From positions 62,001 to 126,000 of the forward strand of contig NZ_BPLZ01000004.1 of NCBI RefSeq assembly GCF_019656335.1: a stretch of DNA of 64,000 bases, given 5' to 3'. Every line of letters starts with the position of its first letter. The stretch's first letter is position 1. A program made the translations under genes and the position numbers. The notes below the pieces were generated by a model that saw nothing but the letters and a program-made list of their open reading frames with translations, searched no databases and was not told the origin of the DNA. Source of the stretch: Pseudomonas sp. NCCP-436 (GTDB lineage Bacteria > Pseudomonadota > Gammaproteobacteria > Pseudomonadales > Pseudomonadaceae). Of the stretch, positions 45,136-53,840 are shown piece after piece.

Positions 45136-46098
45136 ATGAATCCCGATGTACTGACCGAGCAGTTGCAGCTGTTTCTCGATGTAGTGGAAAGCGGCAGCTT
45201 CTCGGCAGCGGCCCGGCGCCATCCCCTCACGCCCTCGACGGTAGCCCGACGCATTGACGCGCTGGAACGGGCGCTTGGCAGCACCCTGTTCAGCCGCACC
45301 ACGCACGCGGTGCGGCTAACCCCGGCAGGCCTGGCCTTCGCTGAACGAGCCCGTCGCATCCTCGCCGAGCTGCACTTGGCGCGCGCTGAAGCGGTATCGC
45401 TAAGCAGCGCCCCGGAGGGTCTGATCCGCATTGATGCACCCTCGCCCTTCGGTCGTCGCCACCTGGCACCGGCTATCGCCGACTTCCTGCGCGCCAATCC
45501 CGGGCTGGACGTTCAGCTAAGACTGATCGACAGCTTCATCGACCTGCAGGGTGAGCATTTGGGGGAAGTGGATATCGTGGTGCGAATCGGCCCGCTGCCT
45601 GACAGTCGCCTGGTCGCCACTGCGCTGGCGTCGATGACCCGCATCGTCTGCGCCAGCCCGGAATATCTGCGCCGTCGCGGTATTCCGCGCTCCCCCCTTG
45701 AACTGGAACAGCATGACGGCCTCGATTGGGACAGCCTGGCACCTCCTTATGCCTGGCGCTTCGAGGTCGATGGCCGACTGCAACTGTGCAAGCCCAGGCG
45801 TCTGCGGCAGACCAGCAACAACGCCGAAACGCTACTGTTCAGTGCACTTGCCGGGCTCGGCATCGCCCATCTGCCAACCTGGATGAGCAGTGAGTACCTG
45901 CAGCGTGGCGAGCTGATCCCACTGTTCTGTGAGAACGGCCTGCCAAAGGCCGAACCTGCCAGCATCTACGCCCTGCGCCTGGAACGCGAGGCCAGTCCGC
46001 GCACGCGCCTGTTGCTGAGTTTTCTCAAACAGCGCTTCGGTTTTCCACCGCCGTGGGACCAGGCACTGCAGGCCAGCCTGGACGGCTCGCATCACTAG
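45136..46098 (+). CDS. LysR-family transcriptional regulator
   Basis: This 320-residue regulator has an N-terminal winged helix at about residues 8-66 (LQLFLDVVESGSFSAAARRHPLTPSTVARRIDALERALGSTLFSRTTHAVRLTPAG) and a substrate-binding domain (GLIRIDAPSPFGRRHLAPAIADFLRANPGLDVQLRLIDSFIDLQGEHLGEVDIVVRIGPLPDS). It starts at ATG 45136, inside a longer open frame. It is divergent from the TauE/SafE gene, which it probably controls. In LysR systems the regulator usually represses itself and activates the divergent gene when a metabolite binds. The metabolite is unknown. Confidence 0.89.
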   Translation: MNPDVLTEQLQLFLDVVESGSFSAAARRHPLTPSTVARRIDALERALGSTLFSRTTHAVRLTPAGLAFAERARRILAELHLARAEAVSLSSAPEGLIRIDAPSPFGRRHLAPAIADFLRANPGLDVQLRLIDSFIDLQGEHLGEVDIVVRIGPLPDSRLVATALASMTRIVCASPEYLRRRGIPRSPLELEQHDGLDWDSLAPPYAWRFEVDGRLQLCKPRRLRQTSNNAETLLFSALAGLGIAHLPTWMSSEYLQRGELIPLFCENGLPKAEPASIYALRLEREASPRTRLLLSFLKQRFGFPPPWDQALQASLDGSHH

Positions 46099-46107
46099 CA
46101 GCAGGCT

Positions 46108-46359
46108 TCAGGCGGTTGCCTGCTCCAGCCAGCCGAGAATGCGAACGGCACTGTCGCGATCTTCCCCGCAAACCTCCCGGTCGGCCATAAAGGAAGAGCA
46201 GACAGCCGGCCGCTCGGGGCGCCCGAAAAGCCTGCAGAGAAAGTCCGGGGAAAGATGTATGCAGCGCACGCCTGCCGGTTTCCCGGCCGGCATGCCTGGA
46301 ATAGGTGAGCTGATGGAAGGCGCGATGCAGCAGGCACCGCAGCCGGCACGACACTCCAT
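46108..46359 (-). CDS. YkgJ-type cysteine cluster protein
   Basis: This 83-residue protein starts MECRAGCGACCIAPSISSPIPGMPAGKPAGVRC and continues with DFLCRLFGRPERPAVCSSF. The CxxxCGxCC pattern plus two later cysteines is characteristic of the YkgJ/UPF0153 family, thought to bind zinc or an iron-sulfur cluster. The open frame continues 25 codons upstream, but CGAGG before the ATG at 46359 favours that start. It ends ten bases beyond the LysR stop on the opposite strand, and the IHLS/VRCI part is typical. Function unknown. Confidence 0.8.
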   Translation of the reverse strand: MECRAGCGACCIAPSISSPIPGMPAGKPAGVRCIHLSPDFLCRLFGRPERPAVCSSFMADREVCGEDRDSAVRILGWLEQATA

Positions 46360-46434
46360 GAGCAACCTCGAAAGGGTAAAACCGAGGGCGCAAATCCTAA
46401 TAATGCCGGCCGCAGCCTGTCGAGATTTTTCCAC

Positions 46435-47307
46435 TCAGCGGTTGCGCTGCAAACGAGCCACCAGACTGGAGGTGTCCCAGCGGCCACCGCCCATGCCCTG
46501 GACGTCGGCATAGAACTGGTCAACCAGTGCCGTTACAGGCAGTTGCGCACCGTTGCGCCGCGCCTCCTCGAGCAGGATCGACAAATCCTTGCGCATCCAG
46601 TCGACCGCGAAGCCGAAGTCGAACTCGCCAGCCAGCATGGTCTTGTAGCGGTTTTCCATCTGCCAGGACTGTGCCGCTCCCTTGCTGATGACATCCACCA
46701 CCGCATGACCGTCAAGACCGGCGCATTGGGCAAAGTGCAGCCCCTCGGCCAGTCCCTGAACCAGCCCGGCGATACAGATCTGGTTGACCATCTTGGTCAG
46801 TTGCCCACTGCCGACCGGCCCCATCAGCCGCACCATCCGCGCGTAGCTCTGGATTACCGGCTCGGCTGTGGCATAGGCCTGTTGTTCGCCACCGACCATC
46901 ACCGTCAGTACACCGTTGACCGCGCCGGCCTGGCCACCGGACACCGGCGCATCAAGAAAGCTCAGGCCACGCTCGGCAGCAACGGCCGCCAGTTCACGGG
47001 CAACATCGGCCGAAGCCGTAGTGTGGTCGACCAGAACCGCCCCCGGCGCCATGCCGGCAAAAGCACCCTGCTCACCCAGTACTACGCTGCGCAGGTCATC
47101 ATCGTTGCCCACGCAGCACATCACCAGCTCAGCGCCTTGAGCGGCCTCACGTGGTGTCGCAGCACTACTGCCGGCATATTCGCCCATCCACTGCTCGGCC
47201 TTGCCCTGCGAGCGGTTGTAAACCGTCACCTGATGCCCCTTGCGGGCCAGATGCCCAGCCATCGGATAGCCCATGACGCCCAGGCCGAGAAACGCCACCT
47301 TTGCCAT
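46435..47307 (-). CDS. 3-hydroxyisobutyrate dehydrogenase-family NAD(P)-dependent oxidoreductase
   Basis: This 290-residue beta-hydroxyacid dehydrogenase has FLGLGVMGYPMAGHLARKGHQVTVYNRS (GxGxxG at residues 8-13) and DAPVSGGQAGAVNGVLTVMVGG (substrate loop). GSGQLTKMVNQICIAGLVQGLAEGLHFA contains the catalytic lysine. It would oxidise a short branched hydroxy acid such as 3-hydroxyisobutyrate, tartronate semialdehyde or a succinic-semialdehyde-like compound. The ATG at 47307 is the family start, 41 codons inside the open frame. No valine-catabolic genes are adjacent, so the substrate is open. Confidence 0.88.
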   Translation of the reverse strand: MAKVAFLGLGVMGYPMAGHLARKGHQVTVYNRSQGKAEQWMGEYAGSSAATPREAAQGAELVMCCVGNDDDLRSVVLGEQGAFAGMAPGAVLVDHTTASADVARELAAVAAERGLSFLDAPVSGGQAGAVNGVLTVMVGGEQQAYATAEPVIQSYARMVRLMGPVGSGQLTKMVNQICIAGLVQGLAEGLHFAQCAGLDGHAVVDVISKGAAQSWQMENRYKTMLAGEFDFGFAVDWMRKDLSILLEEARRNGAQLPVTALVDQFYADVQGMGGGRWDTSSLVARLQRNR

Positions 47308-47421
47308 ATCAATACTCCTTCGAATGCAGGCGGCAGAGCCTAACATGAGGTTTGCCCGGATCGAAAAGGCCTTCCATACTGCCTGCGATTCTGGATCAGG
47401 CTGCAGTGCTAAGGAGCGCCC

Positions 47422-47970
47422 ATGGGGCATTGGTTGGTCATCGACTTGGAAGCCACCACTGATGAAGGTGGCTGGCCCACGGAGGAAATGGAAGTCATCG
47501 AGATTGGCGCCTCACTGGTAAGACCTGACGGCCGCGAGTGCGATCACTTCCAGCGTTTTGTCCGGCCGCAGCGCCGACCTTGCCTCACCGTCTTCTGCCG
47601 TGAGCTGACTCACATCGAGCAGAACGATATTGATGCGGCTGCCTCCATGCCGCAGGTCTGGTCGCGCTTCGAGAACTGGCTGCAATGCCAGGCCCCATTG
47701 CTGGCCGGCTGGTGCAGTTGGGGTGATTACGATCGCCGCCAGCTCGAACAGGAATGGCGCCAGCACGACCTGCACAGCCGGCTGGCAGAAATTCCGCATC
47801 TGAACCTTAAGCAGGCCTTTGCCCGAGCCCGTAAGCTGCCACGCCCGGTTGGACTGAACACTGCACTGCAATTGGCCGGTATGCAGTTCCAAGGGCAGCA
47901 GCACCGCGCCCTGGAGGATGCCCGCAACACTGCCCGGCTGCTGCCGCTGGTACTGCCGCTCAAAGGGTAA
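47422..47970 (+). CDS. DEDDh 3'-5' exonuclease
   Basis: This 182-residue exonuclease-fold protein has WLVIDLEATTDEGGWP, with Asp8 and Glu10 as the first metal ligands. A middle region follows (LAGWCSWGDYDRRQLEQEW, which supplies the second Asp), and HRALEDARNTARLL provides the final His and Asp (HxxxxD). These are the four signature residues of DEDDh exonucleases such as KapD, ERI1-like or inhibitor-of-KinA pathway enzymes. It degrades single-stranded nucleic acid by family, with an RNA preference not certain. It is divergent from the oxidoreductase gene at 47307. Confidence 0.87.
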   Translation: MGHWLVIDLEATTDEGGWPTEEMEVIEIGASLVRPDGRECDHFQRFVRPQRRPCLTVFCRELTHIEQNDIDAAASMPQVWSRFENWLQCQAPLLAGWCSWGDYDRRQLEQEWRQHDLHSRLAEIPHLNLKQAFARARKLPRPVGLNTALQLAGMQFQGQQHRALEDARNTARLLPLVLPLKG

Positions 47971-48034
47971 TGACGGGTAAATTGCGCTTGGGCATACTGA
48001 CGCCCCTTTTTCAACCGGTCCCAAGGAAACGCAA

Positions 48035-48316
48035 ATGTTCAAGGTCAACGAGTATTTCGACGGCAGCGTCAAATCCATCGGTTTCACCATGGCACAAGGC
48101 AATGCCACCGTCGGCGTCATGGCACCGGGCGAGTACGAGTTTGGCACCAGCCAGGCGGAAATCATGCACGTCGTCGCCGGCGCCCTGACGGTCAAACTGC
48201 CTGGCAGCGACAGCTGGGTCACCTACGAGTCTGGTAGCCAGTTCAACGTACCGGCCAACAGCAAGTTCCAACTGAAGGTTGCCGTGGACACTGCCTACCT
48301 CTGCGAATACCACTGA
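48035..48316 (+). CDS. ppnP: Pyrimidine/purine nucleoside phosphorylase PpnP (YaiE-like)
   Basis: This 93-residue protein has the compact beta-barrel sequence [61 protein letters not shown], typical of PpnP (cupin-like). E. coli YaiE/PpnP phosphorolyses many nucleosides. The length and end ([11 protein letters not shown]) match exactly the family. AAGGAAACGCAA precedes the ATG. It lies between the exonuclease and RhtA-type exporter genes, on the same strand with a short gap to the former, and together with the nuclease could serve nucleotide recycling, which is inference. Confidence 0.92.
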   Translation: MFKVNEYFDGSVKSIGFTMAQGNATVGVMAPGEYEFGTSQAEIMHVVAGALTVKLPGSDSWVTYESGSQFNVPANSKFQLKVAVDTAYLCEYH

Positions 48317-48462
48317 TCCATTCCAAACTGGCCGGATGCGTCCGCCTGCTCCAAGGAGCAGTCCGGCACACCGGCCACCACTTGCCGGAAGGCCTGTACT
48401 CACTGCTCTGTAACAGAACCGGACCGGCAGAGTTTTCCAGCCCGAACTCAGCAGGAGCAGCC

Positions 48463-49314
48463 ATGCCCCGCACCGCCATTCTTCTACCCGTCGGCCTGCT
48501 TGTTGTGGCCATGACGTCGATTCAGAGCGGCGCATCGCTGGCCAAGAATCTGTTTCCGCTGGTCGGTGCCGAAGGCACCACTACACTGCGCCTGGTGCTT
48601 GGTGCCGTCATCCTGTCGCTGGTCATGCAGCCATGGAAAGCCCGGCTGAGCCTGCGTAGCTGCCAGACATTGCTGGCCTATGGCGTATCGCTGGGCGGTA
48701 TGAACCTGCTGTTCTACATGTCCCTGCAGAGCATTCCGCTGGGCATTGCCGTAGCGCTGGAATTCACCGGGCCACTGGCATTGGCACTACTCTCTTCGCG
48801 ACGCCTGCTGGACTTCATCTGGATCGTGCTGGCCGTGCTCGGACTATGGCTGCTGCTACCCACTGGATCACGCGATGCTGCCATCGATCCGCTGGGCGCC
48901 ACACTGGCTCTAGGCGCCGGCGTATTCTGGGCGTTATACATCGTCTTCGGACAGAAGGCCGGCGCAGAACACGGCCGCCACACCGTAGCCCTCGGCACCT
49001 GGGTGGCAGCCCTGATGGTGTTCCCCGTCGGTTTGTGGCACGCCGGCAGCAACCTGTTGGCGATGGAACTGTTGCCCATTGCCCTGGGTGTAGCAGTGCT
49101 ATCGTCGGCTCTGCCCTATAGCCTGGAGATGCACGCACTCACTCGCCTGCCAGCCCGAACCTTCAGCATCTTGATGAGTCTGGAGCCGGCTATCGCAGCA
49201 CTGTGCGGGCTACTCTTTCTCGGCGAGAAACTGCTTTGGAGTCAGTGGCTGGCAGTGGCGGCCATCATCATTGCCTCGACCGGAGCTGCGGCCACCATCA
49301 GGCCTCAGCGCTGA
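48463..49314 (+). CDS. RhtA-type EamA amino acid exporter
   Basis: This 283-residue membrane protein has about ten helices with two EamA repeats: LLVVAMTSIQSGASLAKNLFPLVGAEGTTTLRLVLGAVILSLVM, then GMNLLFYMSLQSIPLGIAVALEFTGPLALAL. The second half ends SILMSLEPAIAALCGLLFLGEKLLWSQWLAVAAIIIASTGAA. These fit the threonine/homoserine exporter RhtA subgroup. CAGGAG ahead of the ATG at 48463 sets the start, 27 codons inside the open frame. It is convergent with the DUF1287 gene. The exact substrate (threonine, homoserine or another amino acid) is not visible. Confidence 0.85.
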   Translation: MPRTAILLPVGLLVVAMTSIQSGASLAKNLFPLVGAEGTTTLRLVLGAVILSLVMQPWKARLSLRSCQTLLAYGVSLGGMNLLFYMSLQSIPLGIAVALEFTGPLALALLSSRRLLDFIWIVLAVLGLWLLLPTGSRDAAIDPLGATLALGAGVFWALYIVFGQKAGAEHGRHTVALGTWVAALMVFPVGLWHAGSNLLAMELLPIALGVAVLSSALPYSLEMHALTRLPARTFSILMSLEPAIAALCGLLFLGEKLLWSQWLAVAAIIIASTGAAATIRPQR

Positions 49315-49366
49315 AACTCGCGTCATGCTGCCCAGGTTCATCTAACGCAGCACTTTCCTGCAGATC

Positions 49367-49951
49367 CTAAAGTTTCCGGGGACGATAGTGACCGATGATC
49401 TCGAAAGCGAACAGGATGTCTTCCTCCTGCGTGCCGCTACCAATGTTGTGCAGGATCAGCGGCACACCCTCGGCACCGGTACGGTCGCTGACGATGCCGA
49501 TATGAGTGAGCCCACGTCCCAGATCCCAGGTAACAATATCCCCGGGCCTGAATGCTGACGCTTCCTGGCGAAGTGGCAGCGACCAGCCCTGACGCCAGAA
49601 CCAGGTCATCAGGTTGGGGACGCGGCGGTGGTCAATATTGCTGTCCGGCCGCGTCAACCCCCAGCGTTGCGGATAGGCCGCAAAGTCAGCGCGCATGTCG
49701 CGGTGCACTGCCTCCTGCAGGTCAAGCCCCTGCACACGCAAGGCTCGAATTACCACATCGCTACAGACTCCAGTCCATAGCGGAACGTCCCCGCCTGGAT
49801 AGTCGAGACGGCGGTAGCTCGGGTCATAGCCTAGAGTCAGGCCGACCTGGCTGCGCGCCGCCTGAACCAGTCGCTCGGGCTCGATGGCCTGCACGGGGAC
49901 GCTCAGCAGTCCCAGCAGCCCGATCACACCCCACATTGATACCCAGCTCAC
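49367..49951 (-). CDS. DUF1287 family secreted protein
   Basis: This 194-residue protein has a signal peptide (MSWVSMWGVIGLLGLLSVPVQA) and then the DUF1287 domain. The hallmark sequences are SQVGLTLGYDPSYRRLDYPGGDVPLWTGVCSDVVIRALRVQGLDLQEAVHRDM, DHRRVPNLMTWFWRQG and FRPGDIVTWDLGRGLTHIGIVSD. The conserved Cys, His and Asp resemble an NlpC/P60-like papain fold, so a peptidase or amidase acting on the cell wall is plausible. The ATG overlaps the NAD-kinase-like gene's stop by four bases (ATGA at 49951-49948), so the two genes form an operon. Confidence 0.86.
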   Translation of the reverse strand: MSWVSMWGVIGLLGLLSVPVQAIEPERLVQAARSQVGLTLGYDPSYRRLDYPGGDVPLWTGVCSDVVIRALRVQGLDLQEAVHRDMRADFAAYPQRWGLTRPDSNIDHRRVPNLMTWFWRQGWSLPLRQEASAFRPGDIVTWDLGRGLTHIGIVSDRTGAEGVPLILHNIGSGTQEEDILFAFEIIGHYRPRKL

Positions 49952-51069
49952 AGGCTGGCACGCAGTGGATAGAGCAGTTCTTCGCGGTAGCCGGCCCAGA
50001 CCCGAACCACGTCCGGGAAGGCGTCATCAAGCGTCGTATCGCCACTGTCAACCAGCAACGGACGCCCCTCCAGCGTAGCCAGCTTACGCTTGGTAGCCAC
50101 CACCCGCAGCCGTTCCAGTCCCACTGCCCGAAGGACGCGCGGACTGATCTGCTGGTTGCCTCGGCCAATGATGTGACCCTGACCACCGATGGCGGTCACC
50201 AACAGGTAGGCCGTATGCCCATCGACCAACTCGAACAATTCGCGCTCGTTGACATCCCGAGCAATAACCTGACCATCCTCGATCACATCCACGCCCAGCA
50301 GAGTGGTTTCCAGTCCAAGATTCTGCGCCAGCCCGTGCAGAGTCGAGCCTGGACCCAACACGTAGCGAGTGCCGGGCTCCCAGTCGCTTTCCAGCCAGGC
50401 AGCGAGATCGGCCAACACCAGCTCCTCCGACTCCACCCCACCCTGCTTGACCGCCTGCACATAGCCGCCTTCCTGCGGTACACAAAGCTCGCCGTACCAG
50501 CGTGCGGTTACCCGCCCCTCGCGCAAGGCATTCTCGTCGATATCGCGCACCTCGCCACTGGTCAAGCGAACCAGCCCGCCTTCGATCAGGCGGACGGTCA
50601 GCTCGCCGGCGGCACGCGGGCTGATGGCATAGACGCCGGACTGAATCTTCACCCCGGCGGGAATTCCCAGAACCGGCTGATCAGGACGAACCGCCGAGCA
50701 GACATCGCGCGCTGTCCCATCACCGCCAGCGAACAGGATCAACGCCACGCCGGCCTGCTGCAGCTGCTGCACGGCGCGGCGCGTATCCTCTGCTGTGCTC
50801 GGTCCGGCGCACGGCTGTCCCAGCAAACGATGGACAAAGCCCATCTGTGCCAGCAGATCGCCGCCCATGGCCCCCGGATAGCTGATGAATTCAATGCGCT
50901 CGCGCAATGGCAGGAGCTGCTCCAGAGCTGTGCGCGCACGTTGCGCGGCCCGTGGTTCGATGCCCAGGGCCAGCGCCTGCTCGGCCAGGCCGTCGCTCCC
51001 CTTGAAGGCGGCCGGGCCACCCAGGCCAGCCAGCGGATTGATGATCAGACCAATATGAAAACGCGACAT
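49948..51069 (-). CDS. ATP-NAD kinase family protein
   Basis: This 373-residue protein starts with FHIGLIINPLAGLGGPAAFKGSD and has the NAD-kinase ATP motif ILFAGGDGTARDVCSAV (GGDGT) near residues 110-126. It continues with VLGIPAGVKIQSGVYAISPRAAGELTVRLIEGG. It is longer than ordinary NadK (about 290) because of an N-terminal extension and a C-terminal segment (QHIIGRGNQQISPRVLRAVGLERLRVVATKRKLATLEGRPLLVDSGDTTLDDAFP). This long form is a separate subfamily seen in pseudomonads, whose substrate has not been established as far as I know. GAGGA precedes the ATG. Confidence 0.85.
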   Translation of the reverse strand: MSRFHIGLIINPLAGLGGPAAFKGSDGLAEQALALGIEPRAAQRARTALEQLLPLRERIEFISYPGAMGGDLLAQMGFVHRLLGQPCAGPSTAEDTRRAVQQLQQAGVALILFAGGDGTARDVCSAVRPDQPVLGIPAGVKIQSGVYAISPRAAGELTVRLIEGGLVRLTSGEVRDIDENALREGRVTARWYGELCVPQEGGYVQAVKQGGVESEELVLADLAAWLESDWEPGTRYVLGPGSTLHGLAQNLGLETTLLGVDVIEDGQVIARDVNERELFELVDGHTAYLLVTAIGGQGHIIGRGNQQISPRVLRAVGLERLRVVATKRKLATLEGRPLLVDSGDTTLDDAFPDVVRVWAGYREELLYPLRASL

Positions 51070-51205
51070 GTATTCCTCATATGAACACAGGCTGTCCGGC
51101 CACCGGCCTTAAGAATTGCCGGGATCACCACCCAAAGTATCCCGTCATAGCGTCGTCATCCAGTGCTTGTAAATTGACCGCAGCCAAAAACAAGGGAGAC
51201 GCCAA

Positions 51206-51388
51206 ATGAATCTGCACGACGCCACTGCCTGCCAGCATCCGACCAATTCGTCCCGGCAAACCCGGGAAACGACGGGCGGTTTTATCATCGACAGCCAGAA
51301 CCGTGAAATCCCCATCACCGAAGAGATGATACGGCAGGCCTGTCGGAGCTTGCTGGAGGCCGAGCGGACACAGGCTCAGAGCGTCTGA
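51206..51388 (+). CDS. Small conserved Pseudomonas protein of unknown function
   Basis: This 60-residue soluble protein shows MNLHDATACQHPTNSSRQTRETTGGFIIDSQNREIPITEEMIRQACRSLLEAE. The acidic/hydrophobic FIIDSQNREIPITEEMI motif is recognisable in several Pseudomonas small proteins, as far as I remember. It has a good ribosome site AGGGAGA before the ATG. No transmembrane segment or known domain is evident. It is convergent with msrB, 17 bases away. A regulatory or PA1-like accessory function cannot be assigned. Confidence 0.72.
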   Translation: MNLHDATACQHPTNSSRQTRETTGGFIIDSQNREIPITEEMIRQACRSLLEAERTQAQSV

Positions 51389-51405
51389 GCCTGCTGGCAG
51401 CCAGC

Positions 51406-51801
51406 TCAGCTGCGCGGAACCCGTTTCAGTGCCACCGAGTTGATGCAGTAGCGCAGCCCCGTTGGTCGCGGGCCGTCGGGAAAAACATGACCCAGGTGGG
51501 CATCGCAGCGTGCACAGCGCACCTCAATGCGGTGCATTCCATGGCTGAAGTCGTCCAGCTCACGAATGACGCTATCGTTCACCGGCTGGAAATAACTGGG
51601 CCAGCCGCAGCCTGAGTCATACTTGGCATCCGAATCGAACAACGACTCACCGCAGCAGACACACTGGTACAGGCCGGGCGTCTTGTCGTTATGGTAGACG
51701 CCACTGAAGGGACGCTCCGTGCCGCCCAGGCGACAGACATGGAACTGTTCCTCGGACAATTCCTCGCGCCAGACCTCCAGAGGCTTCTCCAGCTTTTCCA
51801 T
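51406..51801 (-). CDS. msrB: Peptide-methionine (R)-S-oxide reductase
   Basis: This 131-residue zinc enzyme reduces R-methionine sulfoxide in oxidised proteins. [40 protein letters not shown] has the first zinc CxxC, and [32 protein letters not shown] has the second CxxC and the redox Cys119 in RYCIN. The length is standard for MsrB. AAGGAGA precedes the ATG. It is divergent from the aminotransferase gene. It works with thioredoxin in the cytoplasm. Confidence 0.96.
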   Translation of the reverse strand: MEKLEKPLEVWREELSEEQFHVCRLGGTERPFSGVYHNDKTPGLYQCVCCGESLFDSDAKYDSGCGWPSYFQPVNDSVIRELDDFSHGMHRIEVRCARCDAHLGHVFPDGPRPTGLRYCINSVALKRVPRS

Positions 51802-52081
51802 GGCATTCTCCTTCTCGATCAGCTAAGCGGCTCTGCCGATTCTGCCACGAACGGCAGCCCCGCAATGACAGTCGATTGCAGCACAACGATCCATCGGGCA
51901 GAAAGCGGGAAAATGGCGACCTGTCATGCAGAACAGAAAAAACCCCTCCACGCACCTTTGCCATGCCCAAGGCGCGACGTATGATTCGCCCCCAAAGTCA
52001 GTCCCCAGCTCCGGTTGCCGTACCCTGCAAGAGGTGCCGGCAGTACACCCGGCGGGCATCTCATCGATCAGGATTTCTCAC

Positions 52082-53293
52082 ATGCAGGTCAGCAAATCGA
52101 ACAAGCTCGCCAACGTCTGTTACGACATCCGCGGACCGGTACTCAAGCACGCCAAACGTCTGGAAGAGGAAGGTCACCGGATCCTCAAGCTGAATATCGG
52201 CAACCCGGCACCGTTCGGATTCGAGGCCCCCGAGGAAATTCTTCAGGACGTGATCCGCAACCTGCCAACCGCACAGGGCTACAGCGACTCCAAGGGACTG
52301 TTCAGCGCGCGCAAGGCGGTGATGCAGTACTACCAGCAGAAGCAGGTGGAAGGCGTCGGTATCGAGGACATCTACCTGGGCAACGGCGTATCCGAGCTGA
52401 TCGTCATGGCCATGCAGGCGCTGCTCAACAACGGTGACGAGGTACTGATTCCCGCTCCCGACTACCCGCTGTGGACGGCTGCCGTAGCACTTGCCGGCGG
52501 CAAGCCGGTGCACTACCTGTGCGACGAACAGGCCGGCTGGTTCCCGGACATCGCCGACATGCGAGCCAAGATCACGCCAAATACCAAGGCGCTGGTACTG
52601 ATCAACCCGAACAACCCCACCGGCGCGGTGTACTCCAAGGAGGTTCTGCAGGACATTGTCGAACTGGCACGCCAGCACAATCTGGTGCTGTTCTCCGATG
52701 AGATCTACGACAAGATTCTCTATGACGACGCCATGCACATCAGCACCGCCTCGCTGGCTCCGGACGTGCTCTGCCTGACCTTTAACGGCCTGTCCAAAAG
52801 CTACCGGGTGGCCGGTTTCCGTTCCGGCTGGGTAGCCATCTCCGGGCCAAAGCACAAGGCGGCCAGCTATATCGAGGGCCTGGATATCCTCGCCAACATG
52901 CGCCTGTGCGCCAACGTACCGAGCCAGCATGCGATCCAGACGGCTCTCGGCGGCTACCAGAGCATCAACGACCTTGTTCTTCCAGGCGGCCGCCTGCTGG
53001 AACAGCGCAACCGTGCCTGGGAGCTGCTTAACGACATCCCGGGCGTCAGCTGCGTCAAGCCCATGGGGGCGCTTTACGCCTTCCCTAGGATCGACCCTAA
53101 GGTCTGCCCGATTCACAACGACGAGAAGTTCGTGCTCGACCTGCTGCTTTCGGAAAAGCTGCTGATCGTTCAGGGAACTGCCTTCAACTGGCCATGGCCA
53201 GATCACTTCCGCGTAGTCACCCTGCCCCGGGTGGACGATCTGGAGCAAGCCATCGGCCGCATAGGCAACTTCCTCAAAGGTTACAGCCAATAG
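52082..53293 (+). CDS. alaA: AlaA-type pyridoxal phosphate aminotransferase
   Basis: This 403-residue class I aminotransferase shows LNIGNPAPFGFEAPEEILQDVIRNLPTAQGYSDSKGLFSARKAV, NPNNPTGAVYSKEVLQDIV, LVLFSDEIYDKILYDD and the PLP lysine in NGLSKSYRVAGFRSGW (Lys239). The family is that of E. coli AlaA/YfbQ, which interconverts alanine and pyruvate with glutamate. The open frame extends 52 codons upstream, but MQVSKSNKLANVCYDIRGPVLKHAKRLEEEGH is the family start. The next gene starts seven bases after its stop. Confidence 0.91.
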   Translation: MQVSKSNKLANVCYDIRGPVLKHAKRLEEEGHRILKLNIGNPAPFGFEAPEEILQDVIRNLPTAQGYSDSKGLFSARKAVMQYYQQKQVEGVGIEDIYLGNGVSELIVMAMQALLNNGDEVLIPAPDYPLWTAAVALAGGKPVHYLCDEQAGWFPDIADMRAKITPNTKALVLINPNNPTGAVYSKEVLQDIVELARQHNLVLFSDEIYDKILYDDAMHISTASLAPDVLCLTFNGLSKSYRVAGFRSGWVAISGPKHKAASYIEGLDILANMRLCANVPSQHAIQTALGGYQSINDLVLPGGRLLEQRNRAWELLNDIPGVSCVKPMGALYAFPRIDPKVCPIHNDEKFVLDLLLSEKLLIVQGTAFNWPWPDHFRVVTLPRVDDLEQAIGRIGNFLKGYSQ

Positions 53294-53299
53294 AGCACC

Positions 53300-53722
53300 A
53301 TGGATCTGCAGATCGACGATTTCTACCGCGACGCCGCCAGTGGCCTGCTAATGCTCTATCAGGCCTTCCCACGCAAGATGGCCCTGTACGTGGAAGACCT
53401 TATCGGCCGCGAGGAGCCCGACGAGTTCGGCCTGCCCAGCAAACGCCACCAGGCCTGTCTGGGCGCCCTCCTGTGGTTGGCTGAAGAAGGTTATCTGCGT
53501 TTCGAGTCGACCATCGCCTATGACGCGCTGGATCAGGCCGTGCTGAGTGAAAAGGGCTTTCTGCGTCTGTCTGGTGCCCTGCCCCATATACAGGTGCAAG
53601 ATCAGACACTGCCTCCGAGCGTACGCCGCGTCCATGCCACTCTAGCTTTCCAGCTGCGCGAAGCACTGGCCGAGCAGGATGGCGAGCGCATCGCCAGCCT
53701 GACCCGCCTGCTGTTCGAGTAG
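53300..53722 (+). CDS. Conserved protein of unknown function downstream of alaA
   Basis: This 140-residue predicted soluble protein begins MDLQIDDFYRDAASGLLMLYQAFPRKMALYVEDLIGREEPDEFGLPSKRHQACLGALLWLAEEGYLRFESTIAYDALDQAVLSEKGFLRLSG. It is probably all-helical with an acidic character. No catalytic motif is visible, although WLAEEGYLRFESTIAYDALD resembles a winged-helix wing. It starts seven bases after alaA, so it is probably in the same transcript. I recognise it only as a Pseudomonas hypothetical that often precedes htpX. Confidence 0.8.
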   Translation: MDLQIDDFYRDAASGLLMLYQAFPRKMALYVEDLIGREEPDEFGLPSKRHQACLGALLWLAEEGYLRFESTIAYDALDQAVLSEKGFLRLSGALPHIQVQDQTLPPSVRRVHATLAFQLREALAEQDGERIASLTRLLFE

Positions 53723-53762
53723 CGCCAGCCCGGTCAGACGACATAGTTTGAAATAGTCACCG

Positions 53763-53791
53763 CTTGAAAGGCTTCAGAGGCCGCCCTTATA
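53763..53791 (+). promoter_or_regulatory. Candidate heat-shock promoter of htpX
   Basis: CTTGAAA (53763-53769), a 14-base spacer and CCCTTATA (53784-53791) resemble the sigma-32 consensus, with a weaker -10 than at htpG. It lies 50 bases before the htpX start codon. Confidence 0.55.
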
Positions 53792-53840
53792 TAGCCGGCA
53801 TTACACCAGAATCTTTCCCTGTGAGGAGTCCGTCCACACC

